Source: Chloranthus sessilifolius (Eukaryota; Streptophyta; Magnoliopsida; Chloranthales; Chloranthaceae). Taken from it: a DNA stretch of 64,000 nt. The stretch is from contig JAJIZI010000018.1 in the NCBI GenBank assembly GCA_021018995.1, forward strand, positions 434,001 through 498,000, written 5' to 3'. Below, in pieces: positions 1 through 10,928 of this stretch. How positions within the stretch are numbered: the first letter of the stretch is position 1; every line of letters begins with the position of its first letter. Both the position numbers and the translations under genes were made by a program. The notes beneath the pieces are model-generated. The model saw only the letters and a program-made list of their open reading frames with translations, was not told the DNA's origin and made no database searches.

Positions 1-290
1 AGCCCCACACTGTGGAGGAGAAAATTTTCAAAAAAGATAAAAGATTTCCCTTTCCCATAAAAAGCCCCACACTGTGGAGGAGAAAAATTTCAAAAAAGAT
101 AATAGATTTCCCTTTCCCATAAAAAGCCCCACACTGCGGAGGAGAAAATTTCAAAAAAGATAATAGATTTCCCTTTCCCATAAAAAGCCCCACACTGTGG
201 AGGAGAAAATTTCAAAAAAGATAATAGATTTCCCTTTCCCATAAAAAGCCCCACATTATGGAGGAGAAAATCTCCATAAAAAGCCTTACG
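1..290. repeat. 61/62-bp tandem repeat array
   Basis: About four and a half head-to-tail copies of a unit beginning AGCCCCACACTGTGGAGG and ending in TTTCCCATAAAA, starting at 1, 63, 125, 186 and 247. The fifth unit is degenerate and internally shortened, and a last fragment follows near 278. The array runs off the left edge, so its full size is unknown. Tandem repeats like this occur in the untranslated parts of plant LTR elements, but I see no LTR boundary here, so it could equally be a small satellite. Confidence 0.9.
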
Positions 291-427
291 AAGAATAAAG
301 TCACAAAACGAAAAATATATGTATGTATAGATTTCATTCCATTTCTTACAGTATTACGTGCGGAGTGTCACGTCCCAAAAAGATAACGACATGACACACT
401 TTCTATTTTGCTGCTTTCTTTACAGAT

Positions 428-495
428 AAAAAAAAACCAAAAAAAAAAAATATATATATATATATATCTATATATATATATACAACAAAAAAAAA
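428..495. repeat. poly-A / (TA)n low-complexity tract
   Basis: A run of A with a few C interruptions, followed by about 16 TA dinucleotides with one TC interruption, then more A-rich sequence. Open frames across it are low-complexity artefacts. Confidence 0.9.
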
Positions 496-656
496 GAAGA
501 AAAAGTAACCCAAAAAGAGAACTCTGTTATAGGGCATTCCTCCCCTCCGTGTATATGATCTATGATATGTGCAGGAACAGGTCAAGGGCAGGGAGCACGC
601 TTCAAAGCGCTAATCTTGGCAAGCAGAGAGTCCTCGCGAGCATTTCGATCAGACAT

Positions 657-929
657 TCACCTACCATGAAGACTCTTCTGCCGTCTCCGTGAAGCTTCAG
701 CTACGCTGCGAGACTCATTCAAAAGCCCAGTCAACTGAAGAACCTCACTCTCGGCTGTGGCAGCTCTCACTTCTGCAGTCTCCGCTCTGACCCTTTCTTT
801 CTCCAAAGCCTCGATCAAAGCTAGCCTCTCTACAAAAAGAGACTCGATCCTAGTCTGGAGAATCATCTCCTTACATGGCCAAGGCCCCGTCTCTATCACA
901 CCTACCGAAACTGGGCTAGGGGCAGGCAA
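657..929 (-). CDS. small ORF predicting a coiled-coil peptide, unrecognised
   Basis: The minus-strand frame encodes about 90 residues. After roughly residue 30 it is strongly helical and charged: ALIEALEKERVRAETAEVRA and onward has hydrophobic residues at coiled-coil heptad spacing. I recognise no family. Its setting is repetitive (tandem array to the left, Athila LTR starting at 1044), so it may be the end of a larger retrotransposon-borne ORF cut by the A1 insertion. Extra and antisense ORFs are known in plant Tat elements; assigning this one to them is inference. The ATG at 929 is simply the first in frame and could be internal. Confidence 0.35.
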   Translation of the reverse strand: MPAPSPVSVGVIETGPWPCKEMILQTRIESLFVERLALIEALEKERVRAETAEVRAATAESEVLQLTGLLNESRSVAEASRRRQKSLHGR

Positions 930-2037
930 TTCCTCAGATGCCAGCCAAACCTCGTAATCAGGAGAGACGACGCCCCCCTGAACTAAGCTGCACAGGTGCG
1001 TTGATTGGCGGGTCTCCCAGAGGGTGGCTATGCGGTCGAGATCTGTTGTTGCCTCTAAGTGTGCATGATTTATTTGTGTTTTGAAAACAAATTTGCAATT
1101 GCTAAGTTATACTGATTCTGGAATATAAAAAAAAAAGGGTAAAGAAATATCAGCACAGAGAGAAGTGAATTAGCCTGCAAGATCAGGGTCAATTGTAGCA
1201 AGTTTTAAATGTAAATGAGTAAAAGATCGTCCACAGAGAATTTGTTTAAAATGTAAGATAAACCTCCAGATCTGAGCTACCAGATCTGGCCTCTTATCCT
1301 ATCTATAAAGCACATAAGATGGGAGGTTGAATTTGTCACATTAACTAAATGATAAAAATAAAAGTTAAACTAAATGATCCAGATCTGAGTTGGGGGAATT
1401 TTAAGGTAAACTTATAAAAATGGAGAAATAATATCTAACTTTGATTTGGCCCTTGAAACACAATGAGAATGACTGCAGATCAAATGAGAAATGATCCAAT
1501 CTTCATCTGGCTACAAGCACAGATGTAAGAGAAATAAATCTAACTCAAGGATTAGATTTAGGCTTATGGCTATGGTCTGTCCACTTCAATGGCCACAGAC
1601 CATCCAATAGTCTTTAATCTAAACCCTTAATTTAGAACAAGAAACATCACTACAAATGCTGTGAGAGATTAGGTTACAAACACTAATTCCCATAGGATTA
1701 ATGAATCAAGGGAAATTGCCTGAAAAATAGTAAATCTAAAGGAGTCTAATGCAATAAGGAGATCAGAGGGAACCCTTAACATGAGTCCAATTGAGAATGC
1801 ACGGTTTACAGCAACCATTTCAAATTCACCATTACAATTACAGAGCACAACTTAAACAACTCTCAGATTTGTACTCTTGAATGCAACTCTCTTTTGAATT
1901 ACAGAAGTATCTCACAGCTCTCAATTGCAAGTAAAAGTGAGGCTATTATAGGGATTTCAGACAAACTATCTGATTTGGAAATGGGGGAATAGGAATGAAA
2001 CTCAAAATCTGGATGCCCAAATTGGGCAATGGTTCAT

Positions 2038-2047
2038 CTATTTATAG
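2038..2047 (-). promoter_or_regulatory. LTR TATA box of A1
   Basis: Plus-strand CTATTTATAG reads CTATAAATAG on the element strand, a strong plant TATA box, about 860 bp from the U3 end. The same string is in A2 at 53071-53080. Its use as a promoter is inferred. Confidence 0.7.
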
Positions 2048-2434
2048 TTTTCCCCAGGTCTAGCTCAGATGCGTATCAACCAATCAGAAATGCTCAGATC
2101 TGTATCAACCAATGGTAGTCGAGCACAAGGATCCAGATCTGTTCTGGCCAATCAGAATTGCTCGATCTGGTTCAGCCAATCAGGCGACATAAGCATCAAT
2201 TCTGTTATGCATTTTTAAAATCTGTTAGAGCTTCTAGAAGTTCCCGCCAAGTTATTTCATCTCTGGGTGCTCACATGGGGTGGAATATGCCTTCGCTTCA
2301 TGCTTAGAATATTCTAGAATGTCCCTAGGTTTTTAAATGCATTGGGATGCATGAAAAAGATTACTGAATTACCCTTGCAAAAGTTGGGAATCTCCAGAAT
2401 ACCATTTCGCATAGTTTAGGGACTTTTTCAGGTC

Positions 2435-2660
2435 GTGACTCCTGAAGCTCTTTTCACAACGTTCAGGTTCTGTTCGAAAGGAGTTCTCTTCTTTTCGAAA
2501 AGGTCAATCATCCTTCCAAAGAGTTCAGGTGCTCTTCGAAAACTAAGCCTGGAGCTTTTAGTTCTTTTCGCAGAGTTCAGGTTCTTTTCGAAAAGTTCAG
2601 ATTCTTTTCGAAAAGCACTCTGTAGTGCATTTTTCTGTTCGAATTGCTCCACATTTCTTT
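2435..2660 (-). promoter_or_regulatory. U3 array of TTCGAA-centred motifs (A1)
   Basis: A cluster of repeats with core TTTTCGAAAAG or close variants (TTCGAAAGG, TTCGAAAAC, TTTTCGCAGAG), several preceded by GTTCAG. It lies upstream of the LTR TATA box in element orientation, where enhancers would sit. The stretch CAGATTCTTTTCGAAAAG at 2598-2615 recurs exactly at 7643-7660, in the spacer before the third ORF. The open frames here are repeat artefacts. Confidence 0.65.
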
Positions 2661-2910
2661 TCTGGGTTGAGACCAGGTCTTTGTCTCTTCAGTTCAGGCC
2701 TTTTAACAGCTAGTGAGGTTGTTCCTTCTCTTTCTTCCTTTGGATCGACATGGATTATCATCTTTTTGGCACTTTTAAGCTGCTTTTATGGTTAAGCCTG
2801 CCTTTATTGTTAGCTGTAATACAAGCACTTAAAACACTTATTTAGTTCTCTCAAGGATCTATCAAGGCCTAGGTTAAAGGGTGGAGAAAGGTATTTTCTA
2901 GTTCTCAACA

Positions 2911-2926
2911 CACCCCCAAACCTAAG
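2911..2926 (-). promoter_or_regulatory. polypurine tract of A1
   Basis: The element strand reads GCTTAGGTTTGGGGGTG, ending directly at the first base of the 3' LTR. This is where plus-strand DNA synthesis is primed in LTR retroelements. A2 carries the same tract at 53950-53965. Confidence 0.88.
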
Positions 2927-4675
2927 CTTTGCTAGTCCCTTAGGAAAGTCAAAATAAAAAAACAGAATAAAAAGCCACTTTTGTAGGGAACACAGTTGCA
3001 TTTAGCATATACAACAAGCCTTTTAAACCCCTAGGTGATCCCTAGTGGAGGAGTGAAGTCTCCTGAGGGTTTTCAGTGAAGGTACCCACAAACTTCTTCA
3101 ATAAATCAGTTAAGATCACTGCAGTTCTGTTAAAGCAAACTTTCATCCAATCTGATTATTCACACCTGCATCAGTCATGTTGTAAGAAGATTTTAAAGAA
3201 AACATCAGTTCAAAACTAAAATTCTGCTGTAATTCCTTTTACCATTCAATCAATTTGTGTCAAAAAGTTATTTACAAGAAAAATTAATGAACAGCTTGCC
3301 TTCTATTTAAGAATCCAGCTTTGATGTTACCCCTATGAGTTGATTTCAAACCCAACTCTCTCCAGGATTTTCACTCAACATGCAGGTAAGAGGGTTGTAC
3401 TATTTCACACGGCTCAAGAGCAGTTACAGCCCTCAAGTAGGATTGTAAGCATGAGCATAGGCATTGCTTTTTAGTTCTGAATTCACTGCTTTTTTTTTTT
3501 TTCACCATAGATTACACAAATCCTTATCTCCATGTGACAACTCAATCCATCATTGATCAGTAAGGACTTTACTTGGGTTGTAATGTGGCTTATGGGTGAA
3601 ATTTATCAAGAATAAAGGGGTGGAATGGAGTTCAAAATTGAGAAGTCAGTCAAGGTAAGGAGGTGATAAACACACCTTCTTTAATTCAACATATTTTTAT
3701 CTTCTTCTTTGAATTTCCAGAGCCAAAGTAGCCATCTTTTTCTCTTTCTTTTTCAAACTTCCAATGAAATGCCTTCTCTTTTTCTTTTTTTTTTTTTTTT
3801 TTTTCAAAGTAGCTTTGACTGGAATGCCACATTTATTCTGCTGATACATCATTGCCTTCAATTATTATTCTTCTTCTTTTGTCAAACTGTTACTCAATTC
3901 TCCTTTCTTTAACTTCCTTCCCTTTATCTTCTGACTTCTCAGAGTGAGGGTTAGGCTAAATGAAGTTGATGAGGTTATTTGATGAGGTTTCAAAGAAATC
4001 TTAGATTTGTAAAGCTCAAATGGTGTGTATCAAGGGCAGTTTCAAAAGGTGGGGCTTTTTAAGGTTCAAACTGTCTAAAAGGAGGCCTTACATCATGTCT
4101 TTAATATCACGATTGTTGTCAAATTATTTCAATTTGGATATGTGTAACTTCTATTGAAAGCAAGCAGGTTCAGTCAGTCCCTAGAGCAGAAAAAAATTGC
4201 CAATTCATACCTCCAAAGAATACATTTCAGGCCCAAACCTCACTGGGTGTGGTTTTCTATCAAATTCCTGAGGTATATCATCACTGTTTTCTCTCTTTTT
4301 AGGTCTACTAAAACATCAATTTTCTTTTGAAAATTTTCTGACATTCACATCATGAAAGTATTAGAATTACACTAGAAATTAATTTCAAAAAGTTTTTTAA
4401 CTTCTCCATTTTTCAAAACAGCAGGTGTGAGTATACTTAATTTTCAAAAATTCCATTGATCATAAGCTGCATTGATGTTAACTCAATTATTGACATTTCT
4501 GCCACACCCCCAAACCTAAGGGGAGCAGGGTCCGCACTGGTCCAAAGCAAAGAAAGGAAGCAATCAAAAAAATTATAATGACAAGAAGAAAGAACAGAAA
4601 TGCACAGTAATTACACAAGAAAAAACCAGAATTTTATATTACAAACTTATAACACAGATAAGTACAGTGTGATCT
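2927..4675 (-). other. 3' untranslated region of A1 with a second polypurine-like tract
   Basis: About 1.75 kb without a credible gene between the third ORF and the polypurine tract. It is T-rich on the plus strand, with poly-T runs near 3490 and 3790. At 4503-4521 the element strand contains TTAGGTTTGGGGGTGTGGCAG, which repeats the core of the real polypurine tract. The region is collinear with 53966-55677 in A2, and parts match 27180-28800 in C, which argues for conserved untranslated sequence rather than random insertion. Confidence 0.7.
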
Positions 4676-7136
4676 AGTAACTGGGGTCAAAATCTGTAAC
4701 ATAAGTTGGTTCAATGGGATCGAATCGAGTCACCGTCGGTCGAACTAGAATCGATTGAGTCTAACTTGATTTAGCCTTCTCTGGATTGTGTTTTGCGTCT
4801 GATTTGATCTTTTGGTGAGGCCAATGTACTTTGCAAGTCTAGTAGTCCTCGGCTTTTTCCTCAAGGTCGCTTGCAATAGGGTCACCTTGTGCTGCTCACT
4901 CCTAACCATCTGAAAAGTTTGACCCAGCAGGTCCTTCATTTTCTCTCTCTCAAATTTCATGAATAACTCCAATTTTCGAATCTGGTTTTCATAAGGGGTT
5001 CTAATATAAGCTTGCAAATCAGCTAACCCCTTGAGGACATCTCTACAGATATATGGATTTTCTTCCATGGCCCTTCTGAGGGCGGCAAATCTGGGAAGGG
5101 GAATGGAATGGTAGGGGACCAAAGGTATCCCAGCTGTGGGAGTGGGAGAAGAAGTGTCCAGAAGGATGACTTCAGGGTCGGTCTGATTGGCTTGATCAGA
5201 GAAAGTGAGGAGTGGTGAAGGGGACTCAACCAGAGGTACTTCAGGTTCAGTTTGGGTAGCATGGGCAGTAGTGGTGAGGGTGGGCAGATCAACCAATACT
5301 ACCTCAGGTTCAGTTTGGGTAGCATGGTCATCAACAGCAGGTACAGTGGTTATGGTAGTTGTGTGGGATGTGGAGGCTAAGGTTTGGAGAAGGTCATTGG
5401 TCACAGACTGGTTATCTGTGTTGATCTGTAGTTGGGCTTGGATGGATTGGAGGAAGGTAAGTATTTGGCTAATAGATTCAGGTGTGGGGGAGGTATGCAT
5501 AGCAGGGGCTGGTAAAACTGAAGTGGATGGTGGAGGTGCAATGGGTGAAATGGCTGTAAAGGGAGAAGTAGGCAAGTGAGTGAAATGAGGAGGGTCAGGT
5601 ATAGGGACAGGTTCAAGCCCAACATTTTGAAAAATAGACCCCATCAATGAGGAATAAGCCTCTGTAGTGAAAGGCTCAGGTTCTGGGGTATGGGATACTT
5701 CAGGTGTGTGGGCTGAAGGAGCAGGTGAACTTGAGAGGCTTTGGAGCAGAGGAGTGCAAGGAGATTGTTCAATAAAATCTGTGGCCAAATCTGTGGCATT
5801 GGTGGGAGAAATTGGTGGTGTGAGTATGGTTGGAGTGGTTGGTGTAGAGGGGGAACCTGCAATTGGGATAATGGTGGGTATGGGAGATGGGAAAGCTGGG
5901 ATAGGTGAGGTGGCAGGAGCTGGACTAGGTGAGGAGGGTAAAAGGCCAACTTCTTCAAGAATTAGTGCAGCTGAAGAGCTGGTCACCATAGGAAGGACAG
6001 CTTCTTCAAGAATGGGTGCAGCTAAAGAGCTGGTCACCATAGGAAGGACAACTTCTTCAAGAATGGGTGCAGCTAAAGAGCTGGTCACCTCGTGGTCTGC
6101 AAGGCGGTTCTAAGGAGGCTGCAGGGCGTGTTCATTAACGATTCTGAGATGCGAGTTCAGAGCAATTGCGTGTGCTCACTTCCTCTCTTAGACTTTTCAG
6201 CATTGCTTGGCTTGTAGTCCAAGCCTTTTTCCCAAAAGTATGAGGGGCTATGACTTCAAATGGCTCCTGATCATCAATGTCAAACTTAGCTCTTAGTAGG
6301 GCTGTGATCAGTCTATCAAATGGGATTCCAGCTAATTTATGCTCCTTTTTCAACTTGGCACTAATATCAGCCATGGCTTCAGAAATTAACGTAGGGGCAT
6401 TGAAAAACTGCCCCTTAGAAAAATGAAAGAGAGCCTCTAAAATTGGTGTCCTCCTTTCTTGGCTGTGCCCGGTGACATAAAAGCTTTCCCTCAAAATTGA
6501 ATCCATTAATAAAAATTGAGGTGCTAGGTCTCTCCTCATTATGGACTGTCCAGTGCCAACGATCCCTTGGGTTGAATGTGCAGCCATTTCTCTAAAGGAG
6601 GCTGCTTCTGGTGCAGCCAATGGACCAGAAGGATCAAATTGAAAAGGTATCCCCAAAGCATTCCCAATGTCTTCATATGTGACAGTTAGATCACAATCAT
6701 CAATAAAGATAACAAGAGTAGGGACATCAGCATCTTTTTCTGTTACTTTTACCAAGTTTTGGTACCATAATTTCACCATTCGCGGATAAATTTTCTCTGG
6801 CAGAGGGGTAAGGATATTGCTTAGTGAGGCATCCCTCATGTATCTTAAAGATAGCTAACAGTCTGGTTTGTTAACGAAAAAAGTTTCGTCCACAATAAGC
6901 TCAGGAATCAGCTTCTGAGCTTCAATGAATGGATTTGGCAGTACCAAATGCATAGGCAGAGGAGGAAGCTCAGTCTCAGGACTAGCAGCTGCAGGGATGT
7001 GTTCCTCATGTCTAACTTTCTTCCCTTTCTCAATCCTATCCACTCTATCCATTGATAGTTTTCTTTTGGCTGAAGTTTTGGTTTTTCCTTTTGGGGTAGG
7101 TTTGCTAATTTTCTTAGCAGAAGATTTTGGGAACAT
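4676..7136 (-). pseudogene. Athila third ORF (ORF3, 'env-like' position), broken
   Basis: Starts with MFPKSSAKK, a basic lysine-rich N-terminus. A globular segment follows (KLWYQNLVKV, DIGNALGIPF, RRDLAPQFLLMDS, LITALLRAKFD), which I recognise as the plant-transposon-type domain found downstream of integrase in Athila elements. After that comes a long Pro/Ser/Thr-rich region and a C-terminal helical part (ENQIRKLELFMKFEREKMKD). I see no signal peptide or membrane span, so an envelope role is not supported. Breaks occur near 6855, 6110 and 4745, and a piece present in A2 is missing around 6090-6170. It contains three copies of a 17-residue repeat where A2 has two. The original stop is probably at about 4676. 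Confidence 0.8.
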
Positions 7137-7249
7137 GGTAGCCAGTGATTTTCCGCTTTCCCCATTCTAATGTTGTGTATAAAAATGCCCACAACAAATG
7201 CAGACAAACAATCAAACTTTGCAAATGATAAACAGAGGAAATGCACAGA

Positions 7250-7745
7250 AAAATACCGAAATCTAGGGTTTGGGTTGAACGTATTGCTTGCTTGCTGGGA
7301 TCCACCAGACCAGAAGCTAAAATCCTTCTCTTAAAGCTCAAATGATCGAACAAATGTGAAGAAAAGTGTGGCTGAATTCTAAAATCACGCAAGGAAAGAA
7401 AGAAATAGGGTTTCTATGGAATAGGACGTTCTCAGAAAGCTTTCGAATATGAAACCCTTACATCGAAAGGGTTTAAATATGCTCAAAGTTAATTTCACAA
7501 AGTCATTTTTATGTTTTCGAAAAGTTCCAAAACAGACCTTTTTACAACTGAGAATGGCATCAGTACCATTCGAAAAGAAAATGGCTTCAGAAACAACTAT
7601 TCGAAAAGAAAATCCTTGCTTTCGAGCAGTTCGTTACAAATCCAGATTCTTTTCGAAAAGTAAATTGAACTTTGCGAAAAGACAATTTTTACTTTGCGAC
7701 TTAACTTTTCACATATTTAGACCTTGCGAAAAGAGAGCAAACATG
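7250..7745 (-). promoter_or_regulatory. spacer between integrase and ORF3: U3-like motif cluster
   Basis: Holds at least six TTCGAAAAG-type motifs (for example near 7520, 7568, 7600 and 7650) plus TTGCGAAAAG variants, matching the U3 array of the same element. Closer to ORF3 there is a telobox-like AAACCCTAG on the element strand (7263-7271), a common element of plant promoters and 5' leaders. The proposal that this is an internal promoter is inference. Confidence 0.5.
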
Positions 7746-7815
7746 AATAAAAACAGAGAAAAAGAAAACTAAGCAAAAACTATGGAATAAAAACATATTG
7801 TACAGTTGTATACCA

Positions 7816-8950
7816 TCAGATTTGGGGAGGCTCTTGATGATAGATGGGCAGCACAGGCTCCTGGGTATTTTCAATGCATGGTTTGAGCCTCTGACCATTT
7901 ACTTTCAAGATTCTTCCATTACTTGGATCTAAAATGTCAACAGCTCCAGAAGGATCTGCATGAATGACAGTATATGGCCCTTCCCATCTGGATCTCAGCT
8001 TTCCAGGGAAAAACTTAAGTTTTGAGTTAAATAACCATACCTTAGAGCTAGCTGTGAACTCTTTTCTCAACAAATTTTTATCATGGAAGGCTTTGACTTT
8101 CTCTTTGTAAGATCTTGAATTTGTGTATGCATCCATTCTCAGCTCCTCCAACTCAGCAAGTTGCAATTTCTTGTGATTACCAGCAGTAGTCAAATCCATG
8201 TTCAATGTTTTAATAGCCCAAAAGGCTTTATATTCTAACTCCACTGGTAAATGGCATGCTTTGCCATAGACCAACCTGAATGGGGACATGCCAATTGGGG
8301 TTTTATAGGCTGTCCTATATGCCCATAATGCATCATTCAGCTTAAAGGACAAATCCTTTTTGTCCTTCTTCACAGTCTTTTCCAGTATATGTTTGATTTC
8401 TCTATTAGAAATCTCCACTTGTCCACTGGTTTGTGGATGATAAGGAGTAGCTACTCTATGAGTCACAGAGTATTTTTTCAAAGAAGTTTCAAAATGTTTA
8501 TTACAAAAATGGCGTCCCCCATCACTGATAATAGCTATGGGAAAACCAAACCTGGAAAAAATGTGATCCTTTAAAAATTTAAGAACCACTCTGTGATCAT
8601 TGGTTTTAGTGGCTGTGGCTTCAACCCATTTGGATACATAATCCACAGCTACTAAAATGAAATTACACCCATTGGAAGGAGGAAAGGGACCCATGAAGTC
8701 TATCCCCCAAACATCAAACAATTCAACTACCAAAATAGGCTGTAAAGGCATTGAGTTTCTCTTGGAAATGCTGCCCAATTTCCGCGCGATTCGAAAAATT
8801 CTGATCTTTGAGCATCTTTGAAAAGTGTAGGCCAATAAAATCCACACCGCAAAACCTTTTGCGTAGTTTTATTCCACTAAAATGACCTCCACAGGCCTGT
8901 TCATGACACAGAAAGTATTCTATGAAATTCTTGGTCAGGGACACATCTTC
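7816..8950 (-). pseudogene. integrase of A1 (catalytic core and C-terminus)
   Basis: One open frame from 8847 to 7816 carries the DDE core: GIDFMGPF with the first Asp, then [11 protein letters not shown] with the second, and [13 protein letters not shown] with the Glu. After the core come the Athila-type segments [20 protein letters not shown] and, near the end, [14 protein letters not shown]. The enzyme would insert element DNA in the nucleus. The zinc-binding N-terminus (8850-8950) is in other frames and damaged. The C-terminal end is intact to the TGA at 7816-7818, unlike A2, which has a stop at 59042. Confidence 0.88.
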
Positions 8951-9737
8951 TTATTATTTGGTCTGCACAACTCTTAAACAGATAAGGATCTTCCCAGATG
9001 AAATGTTTAACCTTTGAGAAGAAAAGATCTTTATCCATTTTATTCCAATGTTGAGGAATTTTTCCAGTAGCCAAAAAGTTGACTATGTTTGCAAACCAAG
9101 GGGTGTGTATACTAATAGCAAAAAGTTGCTCATCAGGTAAAGATTCATTGATAGGCAGCATATCAATCTCAGCAGTTAAAATTCTAGACAGGTGATCAGC
9201 CACCACATTCTCCACACCCTTTTTATCTTTGATCTGTAAATCAAATTCTTGTAATAGGAGGATCCACCTGATTAATCTTGGTTTGGTGTCCTTCTTAGAC
9301 AGAAGGTATTTCAAAGGCGAGTGGTGGTCATGAACACCACTATTTGTGAACCCAAGACATATGACCTAAATTCTCTAAAAGCAAAAACAATTGCCAAGCA
9401 GCTCCTTCTCGCTTGTTGTGTAATTGAGTTGTGCATCAATCATTGATCTCTTGGCATAAGCTATGACATGAGGCGCTTATCCTTTCTCTCTGCCCAAGGA
9501 CAACTCCCAAAGCATAATCGATGCATCACACATCAGTTCAAAAGGTAGTGAATAATGGAGGCGCAATATTGGAGCTGAAATCAAACTATTTTTTAAGAAT
9601 TCAAATGCCTTCATGCATTCATTATTGAAAACAAAAGGGACATCTTGGCACAATAAATGACAAAGAGGCTTGGTTATTTTACAGAAGTCCTTAATGAACC
9701 TTCTGTAAAATCCAGCATGTCCCAGAAAACTTCTGAT
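8901..9737 (-). pseudogene. RNase H and integrase N-terminal linker of A1
   Basis: The frame 9314-8901 reads [16 protein letters not shown], then [20 protein letters not shown], the conserved end of the Ty3/gypsy RNase H, followed by the linker to the integrase zinc domain ([16 protein letters not shown]). The first half of RNase H (9315-9737) is recognisable only in scattered frames because of several small insertions and deletions relative to A2. Not functional. Confidence 0.8.
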
Positions 9738-10683
9738 CTATTTAACAGTTTTGGGAGGTGGTAAATGCACAATTAAATCAATTTTTGCTCTGTCCACCTC
9801 AATGCCCTTGTGGGAAACAACATGGCCAAGGACAATGCCTTGGGTGACCATGAAATGGCTCTTCTCCCAGCTCAAAACTAGATTGGTTTCTTCACATCTC
9901 TGTAACACCAATTTGAGATGATGTAAACACTGGGAAAAACTGCTCAGAGATTGAAAATCATCCATAAAATCTCCATAAAAGGTCAATCATATCGAAAATG
10001 GAGTACATGCATCTTTGAAAGGTAGCAGGAGCATTACAAAGACCAAAAGGCATTCTCCTATAGGCAAAAGTGCCAAAAGGGCAAGTGAATGTGGTCTTTT
10101 CCTGATCTTGTGAGTACACAGGAATTTGGTTGTAACCAGAGTAACCAACAAGAAAATAGTAATAAGCTTTTCCTGCTAGCTTATCTAAAATCTGATCAAT
10201 GAATGGGAGAGGGAAATGGTCTTTTCTGGTCATTGAATTTAATTTTCTGTAATCAATACATACCCTCCACCCAGTTGTTTGTCTGGTTGACATAAGCTCA
10301 CCAGAATCTGAGGTTACAACAGTGATCCCAGATTTCTTAGGTACCACCTGTGTAGGTGCCACCCAAGCTGAATCTGAAATGGGGTAAATGACCCCTGCAT
10401 CCAACAACTTAACAACCTCTTTCATGACCACTTCTTGCATATGAGGGTTCAGCCTCCTTTGCATTTCCCTAGAAGGCCTTGCATCTTCTTCCAAATGGAT
10501 TTTATACATACAAACAACTGGACTGATTCCTCCCAAATCAGCAATAGTCCAACCAATTGCCCTTCTATGTTGTTTCAAAACAATCAACAGCTCTTCCTCC
10601 TGCTCTTTTGTGAGGGAGGAAGAAATAGTCGCTGGCAATGATTTATGATCTCCTAAAAATACATATTTCAAATTTTTTGGCAA
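9738..10683 (-). pseudogene. reverse transcriptase of A1
   Basis: The frame from 10683 holds fingers and palm: RRLNPHMQEVV, GVIYPISDSAWVAPTQVVPK, WRVCIDYRKLNSMTRKDHFP, PFGTFAYRRMPFGLCNAPATF. A small deletion near 9975 shifts the frame just before the catalytic motif. The second frame has FMDD, the Athila form of YxDD, then LVLQRCEETNLVLSWEKSHF and GHVVSHKGIEVDRAK. The upstream linker to protease (10684-10944) starts after a CAG-to-TAG stop when compared with A2. Confidence 0.88.
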
Positions 10684-10928
10684 CTATTTCAATTCAAAAT
10701 CAAGTGGGCTGAGAAAAGAAGGTAACAAAGGTACCTTAGCTGTTTGTGGAAGGGGAAGAGTAGCAGGTTTCCAAGAAAAGAAACTTGCTGATTGATTATG
10801 AGTTCCTTGCACAACATTTACTTCCTCAGACTTTGAGGTACAAACTGTTTCTTCCTCGGAATTTCCCCAAGCATCTTTAGAATCTGTGGTGAAATCTTCA
10901 CACTGCAGAAACTGTTGTAAAGTCCCTT

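Larger units (their letters stand above)
1044..2910 (-). repeat. 3' LTR of A1 (1867 bp)
   Basis: On the plus strand the repeat opens with TGTTG at 1044 and closes with CAACA at 2910, a perfect 5-bp terminal inverted repeat with canonical TG/CA ends. It is directly abutted by the polypurine tract on the element-internal side. It is nearly collinear with the LTR at 52080-53949. In the minus orientation, U3 occupies the high coordinates and U5 the low ones. Confidence 0.93.

Noticed and set aside
2428-2713. Opposing open frames of 74 and 92 codons in the LTR of A1 (also 53394-53709 in A2)
   Set aside because: They follow the TTTTCGAAAAG array, which is free of stops on both strands by composition; no protein family is visible.
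4745-7136. ORF3 as a true envelope gene
   Set aside because: No signal peptide, no transmembrane segment and no glycoprotein-like features; only its position resembles env.
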